A DNA stretch of 64,000 bases from assembly GCF_013140855.1 (NCBI RefSeq), contig NZ_JABBPG010000001.1, positions 434,001-498,000 of the forward strand, in the 5' to 3' direction. This DNA comes from Pseudoalteromonas caenipelagi. Lineage in GTDB: Bacteria > Pseudomonadota > Gammaproteobacteria > Enterobacterales > Alteromonadaceae. The notes below the pieces were generated by a model, which saw only the letters and a list, made by a program, of their open reading frames with translations, was not told the origin of the DNA and did not search any database. Shown in pieces: positions 52,108 to 62,137 of this stretch. Numbering within the stretch: the stretch's first letter is position 1; each line of letters opens with the position of its first letter. The translations under genes were made by a program, and so were the position numbers.

Positions 52108-53120
52108 GTCATTAATTAAAGCCATTGGCATCGATTTAGCCAAATCTATCTTTAGTATCCACGGTGTTGATACTCATGACAAGTGTAAATTACGTAAAAC
52201 CATCAAGCGAAACAAACTCTTAGCTGAAATTGCAAAATTACCGCCTTGCATTATTGGCATGGAAGCCTGCTCGGGCGCACATTATTGGGCACGCGAATTT
52301 ACTAAGTTGGGCCATGACGTACGTATCATGGCATCCAAGTTTGTCATTCCTTATCGTCAAAACGAAAAGAACGATGCCAATGACGCTGAAGCTATCTGTG
52401 AAGCAGTTACCCGACCTAAAACACGATTTGTCACTATCAAAAGTGAAGAACAACAAGCTGTTCTTTGCCTGCACCGTATTCGACAGGGAGCCATAAGCGC
52501 TGATAAACCGCTTACGAGGATTACTTGCTGAATTTGGTATTGTTATGCCCAAAGGTCGATACCCTGCACAACAGGCGATAACAAGTATTTTAGAAGACGC
52601 TGAAAATGCTTTGCCGATGCTCGCCAGAGAGTGACTTCATGATTTATGGCTAGAGATTAAAGGGCTAAACCAACAAATTCTCAAGCACGACAGAAAGCTT
52701 TACCAATTAGCCAATCAAATGAACGCCGCTAAACGCTTAATGAGCATTCCTGGTGTCGGTGAAGTCACTGCAACTGCGGTAGTTGCCACCGTGTGTGATG
52801 CCACTGAATTCGATACCAGCCGGGCATTCTCTGCTTGGATAGGTTTAGTACCAAAACAATACACCACTGGTGGCCAAGTTAAGCTGGGTCGAATATCAAA
52901 ACGAGGCGAAAAACACATACGCACCTCACTCATTCATGGCGCACGAGCCGTGATTGCTAACTGCAAGCACAAAACTGATAGAACCCGTTTATGGGTAAAA
53001 GACCTTATCGAACGACGAGGATTTAAACGAGCGACGGTAGCCTTGGCAGCCAAAAATGCGCGATTAATTTGGGCATTGTTACACTCAGAAAAAGAATATC
53101 AGATTGATTATGTGAAATAG
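52106..53120 (+). pseudogene. IS110-family (IS1111-type) transposase, frameshifted
   Basis: The N-terminal RuvC-like DEDD domain is intact: GIDLAKSIFSIHG, MEACSGAHYWARE, and NDANDAEAICEA. The frame breaks near 52500 (HRIRQGA then INRLRGLLAEFG in another frame) and an in-frame TGA lies at 52632-52634. The C-terminal serine-domain half (RLMSIPGVGEVTATAV, FSAWIGLVPKQ, SLIHGARAV) is open to 53120. Wording is closest to the IS1111 group. Two lesions make it inactive. Confidence 0.88.
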
Positions 53121-53266
53121 TTAAATCAGTAAAAAAGAAAGGTTAGTTAAAACGGTTAACCCCACCGAGTCTTAGCATTAGCAAGTGACGATAACACGGT
53201 CAGACCGAGAGCATGAAAGCCTGTTTAGTCGGGAAGAGTTAGCAACTCTGTTTAACGAATGAGGCA

Positions 53267-53982
53267 TTGCTCAAGCGCCTATTGCGCGGTGGTAACTTCC
53301 CGCTTGCTTACATGCGCTCGACCCGTGATTTACTGCGTAGAAGAACGCGACTGGTTCAACATGGCGCACAACTGAAAGCGCATATAGTTAACATAAATAG
53401 TCAGTACAACTACCCACCGCTCGAACTACACATGAAAAACAAATGTGTTCGCCAAGAATTCCAAACGCGTTTTGACGACCAAGCCGTTCAACGCAGTGTT
53501 AATTTTGATTTAGCCATACTCGATGCCTACGCAGAAGAGCTTAAACAGCTTGAATATTATTTAGAGAGTAAAGCTAAAAAGCATCAACCAAACTATTACG
53601 CACAACTGCGTACAATGCCAGACATTGGTCTCATTATAGCCATGACTATCTTGTATGAGATTGGTGATATAAACCGCTTTGAATCTGTACAAACGTTCGC
53701 ATCTTATTGTCGGCTCGTTAAGTGTAAAGCAGAATCTGCAGGCAAAACCTATGGCACCAGTGGCAATAAAATTGGCAATAGCCACTTAAAATGGGCATTC
53801 AGTGAAGCCGCTGTGCTTTATTTACGTGGCAACGACAAAGCTCGGCGTTACTTAAACAAATTACATAAACGCATGAGCAAGGCCAAGCACTCTCTGTGCT
53901 CGCTCACCAGCTCGGTCGTTGTGTTTATTTTATGCTTAAGAACAAAACGGTATTCGACGATGAGCGTTTTTTAAAAAGTTAA
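53267..53982 (+). pseudogene. Second IS110-family transposase, 5-prime truncated and frameshifted
   Basis: The open frame begins with LLKRLLRGGNFPLAY, which is normally ~100 residues into the protein, so the DEDD catalytic half is missing. The rest (RDLLRRRTRLVQHGAQLKAHI, MPDIGLIIAMTILYEIGD, SGNKIGNSHLKWAFSEAAV) is a different IS110 subgroup from the first copy. Near 53880 a frameshift diverts the end; in the other frame it reads QALSVLAHQLGRCVYFML and stops at 53982 as family members do. Confidence 0.85.
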
Positions 53983-54496
53983 GTCGCACAATGGGGTGAG
54001 CTATACACCTAACTAGATAGGCATGAACAACCATGCATTATTTGTATTTAAGTCAGCAAAAGCTGAATGTGACAGGTAAGTGTTGTCGAAGTAATAAGCT
54101 ATTTCGCCTTGATTAGACACCCCATTGGTGCGCATTAATTTAAGCAATAAGTTAAATCGTTTACATCTTAGCTGATTACTGCGTAACGCACCTTTAACTA
54201 ACTGGACGAATGAGCCATCCCCTTGAGTAGCGCCAGATTAAGGTTAACCGATGAATGTCTAATGGCCCTAAACGATAAGCTGTATCAACTGATTTAGGCA
54301 GCGCTGAGAGCGCAATAAGGGATTACGGCGTAATGCCCCTATATGTGTTTGCCGTAAACGATTTTAACGGCTAACCGACATAACGAAGTTGAACAGATTT
54401 AAGAATTGCCATTACAAATTAGCTGCTTAAAAGCAGCTAAAAAGAATCGTTATGCTTACTTGACCCGATAAGGTTCATATGTGTTATGAATATTCT
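53983..54496. other. Non-coding stretch after the broken transposases
   Basis: A 514-bp stretch with no plausible gene. It probably contains the non-coding flank of the second IS110 element. The only strong structure is a perfect hairpin (TTAGCTGCTT-AA-AAGCAGCTAA, 54419-54440) that could end the minus-strand gene at 54497. Confidence 0.5.
54419..54440 (-). terminator. Possible terminator of the 54497 gene
   Basis: A perfect 10-bp stem with a 2-nt loop 57 nt past the stop; only a short T-run follows on the minus strand. Confidence 0.4.
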
Positions 54497-54811
54497 TCAA
54501 TGAATATAAACTCTATACGCTGAGTTGCAGTTTTCTGACGTGGATAAATCTATTCTCACTTTCTTATTGGCCATTTTAGCGGCTAGTAAAATACTCAGAG
54601 CTTTGTTTGTATCAGTGTTTTCTGGAAGAAACCTTACGTACTTGCAATTGCATTCGTTACCACTAGATTCTATATCCGCATATACTTTACCATCGCTACC
54701 ATCAAGACCAACAAGTTTTGGCAACGAATTTCCATTCTGAGTGCATGCAGCATATGCTTCGGGCACGAATGCTAAACTCGTTAAAAAAAGAATTTCTTTT
54801 ATATATTTCAT
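54497..54811 (-). CDS. Small secreted cysteine-containing protein, paralogue
   Basis: A 104-residue exported protein, signal peptide ending AYA-AC. Four cysteines (AACTQN, ECNCKY, ENCNS) and the helix LSILLAAKMANKKVRIDLS align with the gene at 51697, though the rest has diverged. It is codirectional with that gene, and two decayed insertion sequences lie between them, as if a pair of cassette-like genes had been split. Function unknown. Confidence 0.62.
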   Translation of the reverse strand: MKYIKEILFLTSLAFVPEAYAACTQNGNSLPKLVGLDGSDGKVYADIESSGNECNCKYVRFLPENTDTNKALSILLAAKMANKKVRIDLSTSENCNSAYRVYIH

Positions 54812-55162
54812 ACACTTTCTCCATGATTAATATGGTTGTTCCATAAAATTCATAACAGCTTATTCTCTCCCAAAATGTCGGAATAAATACCGACAAAACG
54901 GGCCATATTACCTACCTCAATCTTCCCACGCAAAAAGTTCAATGTAAACAACTCTTAAGCTTCACTCAAAAACTGTGGCCATCAAAATTGGACAAACGGG
55001 CCGTAATAATGTTTTCAGACAAACTACTGGCAATAAAAACAGTGTATTTTCACAGGGTTTTGTTCTGTTTGCGCATACTCAACAACTATGCGGCATGTAC
55101 TGCTGTGTATTTGGATATGCGCCACCTAACTTGGATAGTCCATTAGGCTAAATACTTAAGCG
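54812..55162. other. Non-coding stretch
   Basis: A 351-bp region with stops in all frames. I see no gene, repeat or hairpin worth naming. It lies between the small secreted-protein gene and the flavohaemoprotein remnant. Confidence 0.5.
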
Positions 55163-55509
55163 TTATAAGGCTTCATGAGGGCCAAATACTTCGTATACAC
55201 CTAGCAAGATCAATTGCTGCTTTATCGTTGCCATAAACGCCGTTGGGCCACACAGATAAACTCGTCATGCTCTAACAGTAAAGCTAACTTGCTTTGTGAC
55301 AGTTCGCTGCGCCCTGATTGGTCGCCACTTTGGGTGTTTTCATACCAAACCTCTTTGCTTAGATTTTTATGTTGTTGCGCTTTTTACTCTATCACTTACT
55401 TAAAACTATGTTCATTTTCACTGGCGCAGGCATGAAAAAACAACAGCCTTTTGCTTTTATGAGCGTTTAGCGCCTATTCAAGCATGGCCATCATCGGAGC
55501 AATCCCCCC
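55163..55509 (-). pseudogene. Flavohaemoprotein (Hmp-like) reductase-domain remnant
   Basis: The minus strand still encodes in pieces the end of a flavohaemoglobin/ferredoxin-reductase module: GIAPMMAMLE, HKSKRLLFFHACASENEHSFK, KNLSKEVWYENTQSGDQSGR, then after a frameshift GPTAFMATIKQQLILLGVYEVFGPHEAL and a stop at 55163. Several in-frame stops interrupt it. The globin and FAD domains are gone. Intact relatives are NADH-dependent nitric-oxide dioxygenases. Confidence 0.75.
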
Positions 55510-55706
55510 TTGAACACAACGAGAATTCATTTGAACATGCATATACTCATTCATATAAGCACTTAAAATTCATTTAAGATCAAACTGCTGAATTCAAATC
55601 ACTCAACCTGCAAACTTCTATCGAGCCACAATTAACAAGGGGAACATGCATACATTCCCTCCCTGTTTGTATAGCCATGCTAGTTAACGGCCAAGAGTGG
55701 CTCATA

Positions 55707-55736
55707 AAAAAGCCCCGCGACTTGCGCAGGGCTTTT
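55707..55736 (-). terminator. Terminator of the TonB-receptor gene
   Basis: AAAAGCCC and GGGCTTTT with an inner GCGC form a stable hairpin; on the minus strand it runs into TTTTTTATGAG, 25 nt after the stop codon at 55761. Confidence 0.8.
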
Positions 55737-55760
55737 ATCTAAATCAATTTTTCAAACTGA

Positions 55761-58424
55761 TTAGAACTTGTAATCAAACTTAAGGTAAGCTTGACGACCC
55801 AGTGTTGTATGTGTTTTAGCATCAATACCCATAGCGTCAGAAGGCACAAGCGGTGCTTCTTCATTAAACAGGTTTGCTGCACCTAACGTTAACGTTAAGT
55901 CTTTAAAACCAATGTAACTTACTGTTGCATCATAAGTTGTCCAAGATTCAATCTTAAACTTGTTACCTGCGCTATCAGCTAAGTCATTATACGAATCAAT
56001 AAAGTTAATATTTAATGTTGCCAACCAGTCATTGTTTGCCCAATCAACCCCTGCAGTCCAACGATATTGAGGATGTTCGTGTTCGCCATTTAGGTCTTCA
56101 CGTACCGTTGTTGTGTTACCTTGGTCATCACTTTGGAAAGACTGCTCCTCAAAGTTCAGGGCATAAGTTAGGTTATAGCTAAACTTAAACTCACCCATAT
56201 TTTGTGTTGTAAGGGCATACGCTAAGTTAACATCAAAACCGTCTGTTTCACGACCACCAATGTTTACGAATGTATCGTTGATTGTCAAAATACGACCAAG
56301 TGTACTACCTTGACTTGGCGCACGAAGAACTAAGTTTGGATCGGTACCACAGCAATCAACTAGCTTCTGTGCACCAATTTTCTTGATCAGGTCTTCTTGA
56401 TCGTAGTTCCAATAGTCAACACCAACGCTAAAATCATCCGTTGCCTGCCATACAACACCTAAGTTGTAGTTTTCAGATTCTTCAGGCTGTAGGTTTTTGT
56501 TACCCGCAACAATTGCAGTGTATTCTGTCGGTTCACAGTCTGCTTCAGCGCCTGTTTGACGACAACGCTCTTTATCGATAACAGTCGGAGACTCATCAGT
56601 ACGGCCTAAGTGAAGCTGTACTAATGACGGTGCTCTAAACGCAGTACCCCAAGAACCACGGACTACTAACGAATCAATCGGTGCCCAGCGGAATGCTACT
56701 TTAGGGTCGGTTGTGGTACCAAAATCACTGTAATCTTCATGACGTACTGCAAGTTGCAGCTCTAACGTGTCTAGCACTGGAACACTGAACTCAGCAAACA
56801 CTGCGGTGTTGTCTCTATCACCATTGGCTTGCGTAGCTTCGGTACCAAAAATTTCACCACGAATGTATTGGCTATCTGGGTTATCTTCGATTTTTTCACG
56901 GCGTGTCTCAAAACCAAATGCTGCAGATACATAGCCCGCGCCTAGCTCAAACAACTCACCAGAAATTGTACCGTCAAGTGATTGCATGGTTGATGCGCCG
57001 TAACGTGTAGTTGTGGTCTCAAAGTATGCAAGTCCTTGAGCTGTGTTAGTGCTTGGTTCAAACGGGTTCCATAAACCCATATCAATTGCTTGTTGTGCTC
57101 GAATTTTATTCGGGAAGCCATCAAAACCTTTTTCAACTGCGCTTGAGCGGATACTTGAATAGGCAATTTCCCAATCCCAGTCTTTATAGTTACCACGCGC
57201 ACCAAGCACAGCACGGTAGTACTCTGAATCTACGTCTTTTTTACGGTTACCAATATCAATGGTACGACGACGCATTGAAATATCAACGCCATGTAAGAAG
57301 TGAGTTGGATCAGTTGCTAATGGGTGATTTGGGTTATCACCGCTCATTGTTAGTTCGGTAAAGCTTGGGCTACCAGCACCTTGGATAAAAGTTGATGCGT
57401 GTTGTGCGGCAAATTCAGCAAAACCTTCAACACCATCGGCAAGTTCTTGAACACCGTTATAACTAAAGCTGAAACGCTCAGTTGAAGGAATTAACGTCAT
57501 GTGCGGCGCATAGTCATATCGACAGATATCACCAATGATCATATTGTCAGGACACGTATCGTTACCCCATACATCGGCAAAAATAGTCTGTCTGATTAAG
57601 GTGCCGTCATCAGCCGTGCCTGTTACAGGCAGTCTTGCCCACTGCTCGTCTGTTAGCATGCTTCTAACAACTTCTACGCTGCCAGGGAAACCTGATGAAC
57701 TTAAAGAGTTGTTACCACCTCTAAAGCGCTGATCAGCGGTGGCTGTGTAGTCTCTGTCACCATAAAACACATCGCCACGCTTGAAGTAATCTAATGCAAA
57801 ATTATGCTGACCTTTACTCGTTGACGAGCCCCATAAAACCGTAAAGTTTTGTTCTTCACCGCCGCCATCCGCTGTATCTGATACTTTGCCCGATACTTCA
57901 AAACCATCAATATCATTACGCAAGATAATGTTGATTACACCTGCTACCGCGTCAGAACCATAAGTGGCTGATGCGCCGTCCTTTAAAATATCAATACGTT
58001 TTACCGATGAGACAGGAATCGTATTTAAATCAACGAAAGAGGTTTCGATATCTTTTGCAAATGGGCTGACAGCAACGCGGCGACCATTGATTAATACTAA
58101 TGTAGATGATGCACCTAAACCTCTTAGTGCCACACTTGAGCCACCGTTGGCGGTGTCATCGCTTGAGTTACCTTGTGTACTGAATGTACCTGCACCTGAT
58201 ACAGGTAGCTTTTGTAGTGCACCAATCAAATCTGTAGAGCCTGTAGCGGCTAAATCACCTGCTGAAATTGATTGGATTGGAGAAGGTCCTTCCATGTCAG
58301 TGCGTTTGATGTGTGAACCGGTAACTTCTATACGTTCGACTTTTTCATCCGCTGCGACAGCTGATTGGGTTTGACCTAATAACATTGCTGCTGACAATGC
58401 ACTTAATGCAAATATTGGTTTCAT
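55761..58424 (-). CDS. TonB-dependent outer-membrane receptor (large)
   Basis: An 887-residue receptor: signal peptide to AVAA-DE, TonB box region VERIEVTGSHI, plug domain with SVALRGLGASSTLVLINGRR and DILKDGASATYGSDAVAGVINI, and a C-terminal barrel ending in YLKFDYKF. The GSHI-KRTD start and long extracellular loops are those of the Alteromonadales receptor group that handles oligopeptides or polysaccharide fragments; exact ligand unknown. Two cysteine pairs (DTCPDNMIIGDIC, VDCCGTD) lie in predicted loops. It is monocistronic. Confidence 0.9.
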   Translation of the reverse strand: MKPIFALSALSAAMLLGQTQSAVAADEKVERIEVTGSHIKRTDMEGPSPIQSISAGDLAATGSTDLIGALQKLPVSGAGTFSTQGNSSDDTANGGSSVALRGLGASSTLVLINGRRVAVSPFAKDIETSFVDLNTIPVSSVKRIDILKDGASATYGSDAVAGVINIILRNDIDGFEVSGKVSDTADGGGEEQNFTVLWGSSTSKGQHNFALDYFKRGDVFYGDRDYTATADQRFRGGNNSLSSSGFPGSVEVVRSMLTDEQWARLPVTGTADDGTLIRQTIFADVWGNDTCPDNMIIGDICRYDYAPHMTLIPSTERFSFSYNGVQELADGVEGFAEFAAQHASTFIQGAGSPSFTELTMSGDNPNHPLATDPTHFLHGVDISMRRRTIDIGNRKKDVDSEYYRAVLGARGNYKDWDWEIAYSSIRSSAVEKGFDGFPNKIRAQQAIDMGLWNPFEPSTNTAQGLAYFETTTTRYGASTMQSLDGTISGELFELGAGYVSAAFGFETRREKIEDNPDSQYIRGEIFGTEATQANGDRDNTAVFAEFSVPVLDTLELQLAVRHEDYSDFGTTTDPKVAFRWAPIDSLVVRGSWGTAFRAPSLVQLHLGRTDESPTVIDKERCRQTGAEADCEPTEYTAIVAGNKNLQPEESENYNLGVVWQATDDFSVGVDYWNYDQEDLIKKIGAQKLVDCCGTDPNLVLRAPSQGSTLGRILTINDTFVNIGGRETDGFDVNLAYALTTQNMGEFKFSYNLTYALNFEEQSFQSDDQGNTTTVREDLNGEHEHPQYRWTAGVDWANNDWLATLNINFIDSYNDLADSAGNKFKIESWTTYDATVSYIGFKDLTLTLGAANLFNEEAPLVPSDAMGIDAKTHTTLGRQAYLKFDYKF

Positions 58425-58797
58425 TGTTTGCGTTTCCCTGTTGTAGTGTAAGTTATTGTTTTAATTAACCTGTATTGTTCTACCACATATTTTCGCAACG
58501 CACAATTCGTCACTTTTCTTACATTTTTTGTCGCCATCATGCTTATAAGCGCAAGTTTTATAAAAATAAAACATTCAAATCAACAAGTTATTAACCTACA
58601 GGCCCCGTAAGGGGTAAATGTTTAGGTGTTTTTAGAGTCTATTTTCAGAAAAAATTTTTGTTGTAAAAGTGTTACATTTAGTTTCTAAAACTCTGAAGTA
58701 CCTTGGTGTGAGTGGTCATGATATGAACACTTAAATACACGCATAATATCTCTGTAAGACAACTATTTACACAAACACAATAAATAAGAGAGTCATG
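58425..58797. other. Intergenic region upstream of the TonB receptor
   Basis: A 373-bp AT-rich gap between dnaE2 and the receptor gene, both minus strand. It should hold the receptor promoter; I cannot name a Fur box or other operator. No coding potential seen. Confidence 0.5.
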
Positions 58798-61700
58798 CTA
58801 ATGGAATTCTCTAGAACGTGGCCTAAGCGTTAATAACAAGTCGCTGCGATCCAGTAACCTTCCAGCAATAACATGAACCACTTCGCCACTACGCTCCAAC
58901 ACACCTTTCACCTCAAGTATTTTGGCACTTAAATAGGCTTGTTTTTGTGATCTAGCTGTTGCCGCCCACACCACAACATTAATATTGCCTGTGTCATCTT
59001 CAAGGGTAAAAAAAGTGACACCTGCAGCGGTGCCCGGCGCTTGCTTGCCAGTTACCAGCCCTATCACTGTAACTAGCTGCTGATCTGCTATATGCGCAAG
59101 CTCAACTTGGCGAGTAAAACGGCCTAAACGATTTGCTTCATCTAATAGTGTGATCGGATGTTTATTAAGGGTAAGCCCCATCACAGCATAGTCTTCCAAA
59201 GTGTTATCTAACGCATCTCCTTCTCCAAATGGTGCGATTTCTTCTTGCATATTAGCGTCATCCTTTACACCACTAAATAATGGCAGTTCAGTGTCTTTAT
59301 CCATGATTTGCCAACGGGCATTGTAACGACCACCAGCAAAACAAGATAACGCATTAGCTGATGCTAGTTTCTCCAAACTTGCACTACTTACACCTAACAT
59401 GCGTACCTGTTCAATATTTAAGTAACCCTGTTTAGGCCTCTGCGCGAGTATGGCTTTGATTGCATCACTACTAAGACCTTTAACCAACCTAAAACCCAAA
59501 CGGATAGCAAACGCGCCGTGTTGCTCAATGACATCATGGTCATGATTAGAATGATTAATACAAACAGGCAAAATCTCCACACCATGGCGCTGGGCGTCTT
59601 GGCATAACTGCGATGCACTGTAAAAGCCCATCGGCAAACTATTCAACAATGCGGTGTAAAAGAAGGCGGGAAAATAATATTTGAGCCAAGCAGAACTATA
59701 GGCAAGAACCGCAAATGACGCTGAGTGGCTTTCAGGAAAGCCATATTCACCAAATCCACAGATCTGTGCAAATATTTGTTCTGCATAGCTTTGTGAATAC
59801 CCCCTTTGCTGCATACCATCAAGCAACTTGCTTTTAAATTGCATTAGCTCGCCCGTTTTTTTCCACGATGCCATTGCTCTACGTAACCTATCGGCTTCAC
59901 CACCACTAAAACCTGCAGCGACCATTGCAAGCTTAATGACTTGCTCCTGAAAAATCGGCACACCCAGTGTGCGAGAAAGTACGGATTTAACTTGTTCTGA
60001 GGGATAACTAATTTGTTCAGTACCACTTCTGCGCTGTAAAAATGGATGTACCATGCCACCTTGTATGGGTCCCGGTCGCACTATGGCGATTTGTATCACT
60101 AAGTCATAATAACAAGCCGGTTTTAACCTAGGTAACATGCTCATTTGTGCACGCGACTCAATTTGAAACACTCCTACCGTATCAGCCTTTTGAAGCATTT
60201 TATACACTTGTTGATCGTCGCCCAAACGAGTTATATCAGCAATATTCCAAGCATAATTAAAGTGCCGATTGATATAGTCAAATGACTTGCGAATTGCGCT
60301 AAGCATGCCCAAGGCCAAAATATCCACTTTTAGCAAAGAGAGCGTTTCTAAATCGTCTTTATCCCACTGGATCACGGTTCGGGCATCCATTGCCGCATTT
60401 TCTATCGGGACGAGTTCATACAGCGGGCCTGATGAAATAACAAAGCCGCCCACATGTTGAGACAAGTGTCGTGGGAACCCTAAAATCTCATTGACTAGTT
60501 CAATAAATAATTGCCCTTGATAAGAGTTTTCATCAAGCCCCAGTTCGCTGATCTGTGTGTGCCACGACAGCGCTTTGTCGCGGCGATTAACTTGTTTGAT
60601 GTAGTAATCTAACTGGGTGCTATCCATGCCTAATGCCTTGCCTACGTCTCTCACTGCGCTTTTAAAGCGATAGGTGATCACGGTTGCAGCAAGCGCTGCA
60701 CGCTCGCGGCCATATTTTTGATAAATGTATTGGATCACCTCTTCACGGCGGTGGTGTTCAAAGTCTACATCAATATCAGGGGGTTCATTGCGCTCTTGGC
60801 TGATAAAACGTTCAAACAACACTGAGATCTGCCGAGGGTCAACCGCCGTTATTTCTAAGCAATAACACACCACCGAGTTAGCCGCTGATCCCCGACCCTG
60901 ATATAAGATTTCTTGCCGCTTGGCAAACATCACCACATCATGAATCGTTAAGAAAAAGTACGGGTAGTTAAGCGACTCAATTAATGACAACTCTTTGTCT
61001 ATTAATGCCGCTATATCATCAGGTACGCCTTCAGGAAAACGCTTTTGCTCACCCTTTTTCACAAGCAAACGTAAATAGCTCATTGCACTGTGGCCTTTAG
61101 GCACCAGTTCGTTTGGATACTCATATTGCAGGCTATCTAAATCAAATGTACAGCGTCTTGCAATATCAAGCGTGGTATTTAGCCACTGGGTCTTAAACAA
61201 TTTACTTAACTTTTCTTTGCTGCGCAGTGCCCGCTCGGTATTGGATATCAGCCTTTCACCTAGTTCGTTCACCGCACAACCATAACGAATGGCAGTTAAA
61301 GTATGCTGGAGCTTTTGCCGCTCCCCAACATGCATCAGTACGCCCCCACACGCGGTGATTGGTAAATCATACTGCTTTGCAAGTTGCTCACAATGCGAGA
61401 TGTACGCTCTATCATTGTTTAGTAAATGTCGTTGTAAACCAAGCCAAACTCGCTGTTGGTGGTATTGCTTCAGCCACATTGCCCAATCATTATCCCGCGC
61501 CCCTAAAGCTGGTAACCAAATTATCAAACAATGTTTTACAGACATTAAATCCCATAAGCCCAACTCATATTTGCCTTTTTCGCAGCGCTTTCGAGCATTA
61601 CTAATGACACGACAAAGTTCAGCATAGGCTTGTCGATTAGGGCATAACAACACAAACTTTAATGTTTTATACTCAAATACACTCCCGACAATGAGTTTTA

Positions 61701-61881
61701 CCGACAGCTGATTTTCTTTAATTGCGCGATGGGCACGTACCACACCCGCAACCGAACATTCATCGCAAATAGCGATAGCGTCATATGCTAAAAAGTCAGC
61801 TTGCTTTACCAACTCCTCAGGGTGAGAGGCTCCTTGTAAAAAAGAAAAATTACTTTGACAGAATAATTCGGCGTAGCGCAT
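58798..61881 (-). CDS. dnaE2: Error-prone DNA polymerase DnaE2 (ImuC)
   Basis: A 1027-residue C-family polymerase used in SOS mutagenesis. The PHP domain opens with YAELFCQSNFSFLQGASHPEELV; the catalytic aspartates lie in PPDIDVDFEHHRREEV; ILYQGRGSAANSVVCY and RHLSQHVGGFVIS are DnaE2 landmarks; the C-terminus has the OB-fold (QLVTVIGLVTGKQ). ATG at 61881 is chosen because homologues start there; a TTG three codons upstream is unlikely. A near-perfect SOS box lies 14-33 bp before it. imuA and imuB normally precede dnaE2 but are absent here: the upstream neighbour is a divergent TonB receptor. Confidence 0.93.
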   Translation of the reverse strand: MRYAELFCQSNFSFLQGASHPEELVKQADFLAYDAIAICDECSVAGVVRAHRAIKENQLSVKLIVGSVFEYKTLKFVLLCPNRQAYAELCRVISNARKRCEKGKYELGLWDLMSVKHCLIIWLPALGARDNDWAMWLKQYHQQRVWLGLQRHLLNNDRAYISHCEQLAKQYDLPITACGGVLMHVGERQKLQHTLTAIRYGCAVNELGERLISNTERALRSKEKLSKLFKTQWLNTTLDIARRCTFDLDSLQYEYPNELVPKGHSAMSYLRLLVKKGEQKRFPEGVPDDIAALIDKELSLIESLNYPYFFLTIHDVVMFAKRQEILYQGRGSAANSVVCYCLEITAVDPRQISVLFERFISQERNEPPDIDVDFEHHRREEVIQYIYQKYGRERAALAATVITYRFKSAVRDVGKALGMDSTQLDYYIKQVNRRDKALSWHTQISELGLDENSYQGQLFIELVNEILGFPRHLSQHVGGFVISSGPLYELVPIENAAMDARTVIQWDKDDLETLSLLKVDILALGMLSAIRKSFDYINRHFNYAWNIADITRLGDDQQVYKMLQKADTVGVFQIESRAQMSMLPRLKPACYYDLVIQIAIVRPGPIQGGMVHPFLQRRSGTEQISYPSEQVKSVLSRTLGVPIFQEQVIKLAMVAAGFSGGEADRLRRAMASWKKTGELMQFKSKLLDGMQQRGYSQSYAEQIFAQICGFGEYGFPESHSASFAVLAYSSAWLKYYFPAFFYTALLNSLPMGFYSASQLCQDAQRHGVEILPVCINHSNHDHDVIEQHGAFAIRLGFRLVKGLSSDAIKAILAQRPKQGYLNIEQVRMLGVSSASLEKLASANALSCFAGGRYNARWQIMDKDTELPLFSGVKDDANMQEEIAPFGEGDALDNTLEDYAVMGLTLNKHPITLLDEANRLGRFTRQVELAHIADQQLVTVIGLVTGKQAPGTAAGVTFFTLEDDTGNINVVVWAATARSQKQAYLSAKILEVKGVLERSGEVVHVIAGRLLDRSDLLLTLRPRSREFH

Positions 61882-61894
61882 AACAAACAAGAAA

Positions 61895-61914
61895 TACTGT
61901 ACATTTAAACAGTA
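61895..61914. promoter_or_regulatory. LexA (SOS) box of dnaE2
   Basis: TACTGTACATTTAAACAGTA matches the LexA consensus TACTG(TA)5CAGTA at all ten outer positions. It is 14 bp upstream of the dnaE2 start codon, so LexA would cover the promoter. Confidence 0.9.
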
Positions 61915-62137
61915 TCCGGTATTTTAGATAGAAGATCAAACTCGCCTGCCAAGTTGGCATTAACAAATAAACGTTATGTCATTGATTAAAAGCTCAATCT
62001 TAAACTCATAATTATTTTATATGACTAATGGCTTATCTTTTTTCACAACAAAATCATTGCATTGGCATTTTTTTTATGCCACTTTCGAGCCTACTTAAGA
62101 ACGATTACATATAACATCAACAGAGTAGTAAAAAGTT

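Larger units (their letters stand above)
52034..53982 (+). mobile_element. Remains of two IS110-family elements
   Basis: Two different IS110/IS1111-type transposase genes lie head to tail, both inactivated. Short sub-terminal repeats can be seen for the first (ACTCGG at 52047-52052 and CCGAGT at 53165-53170), but exact ends cannot be fixed. The block separates two related small secreted-protein genes. Confidence 0.6.

Noticed and set aside
54419..54440. Second attC site
   Set aside because: It is a simple perfect hairpin and lacks the conserved GTTA/TAAC cores.
57964..58374. 136-codon open frame antisense to the TonB receptor plug domain
   Set aside because: The receptor frame is unambiguous; the antisense frame has no recognisable features.
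58425..58797. Fur box before the TonB receptor
   Set aside because: No sequence close enough to the GATAATGATAATCATTATC-type consensus was found by eye.
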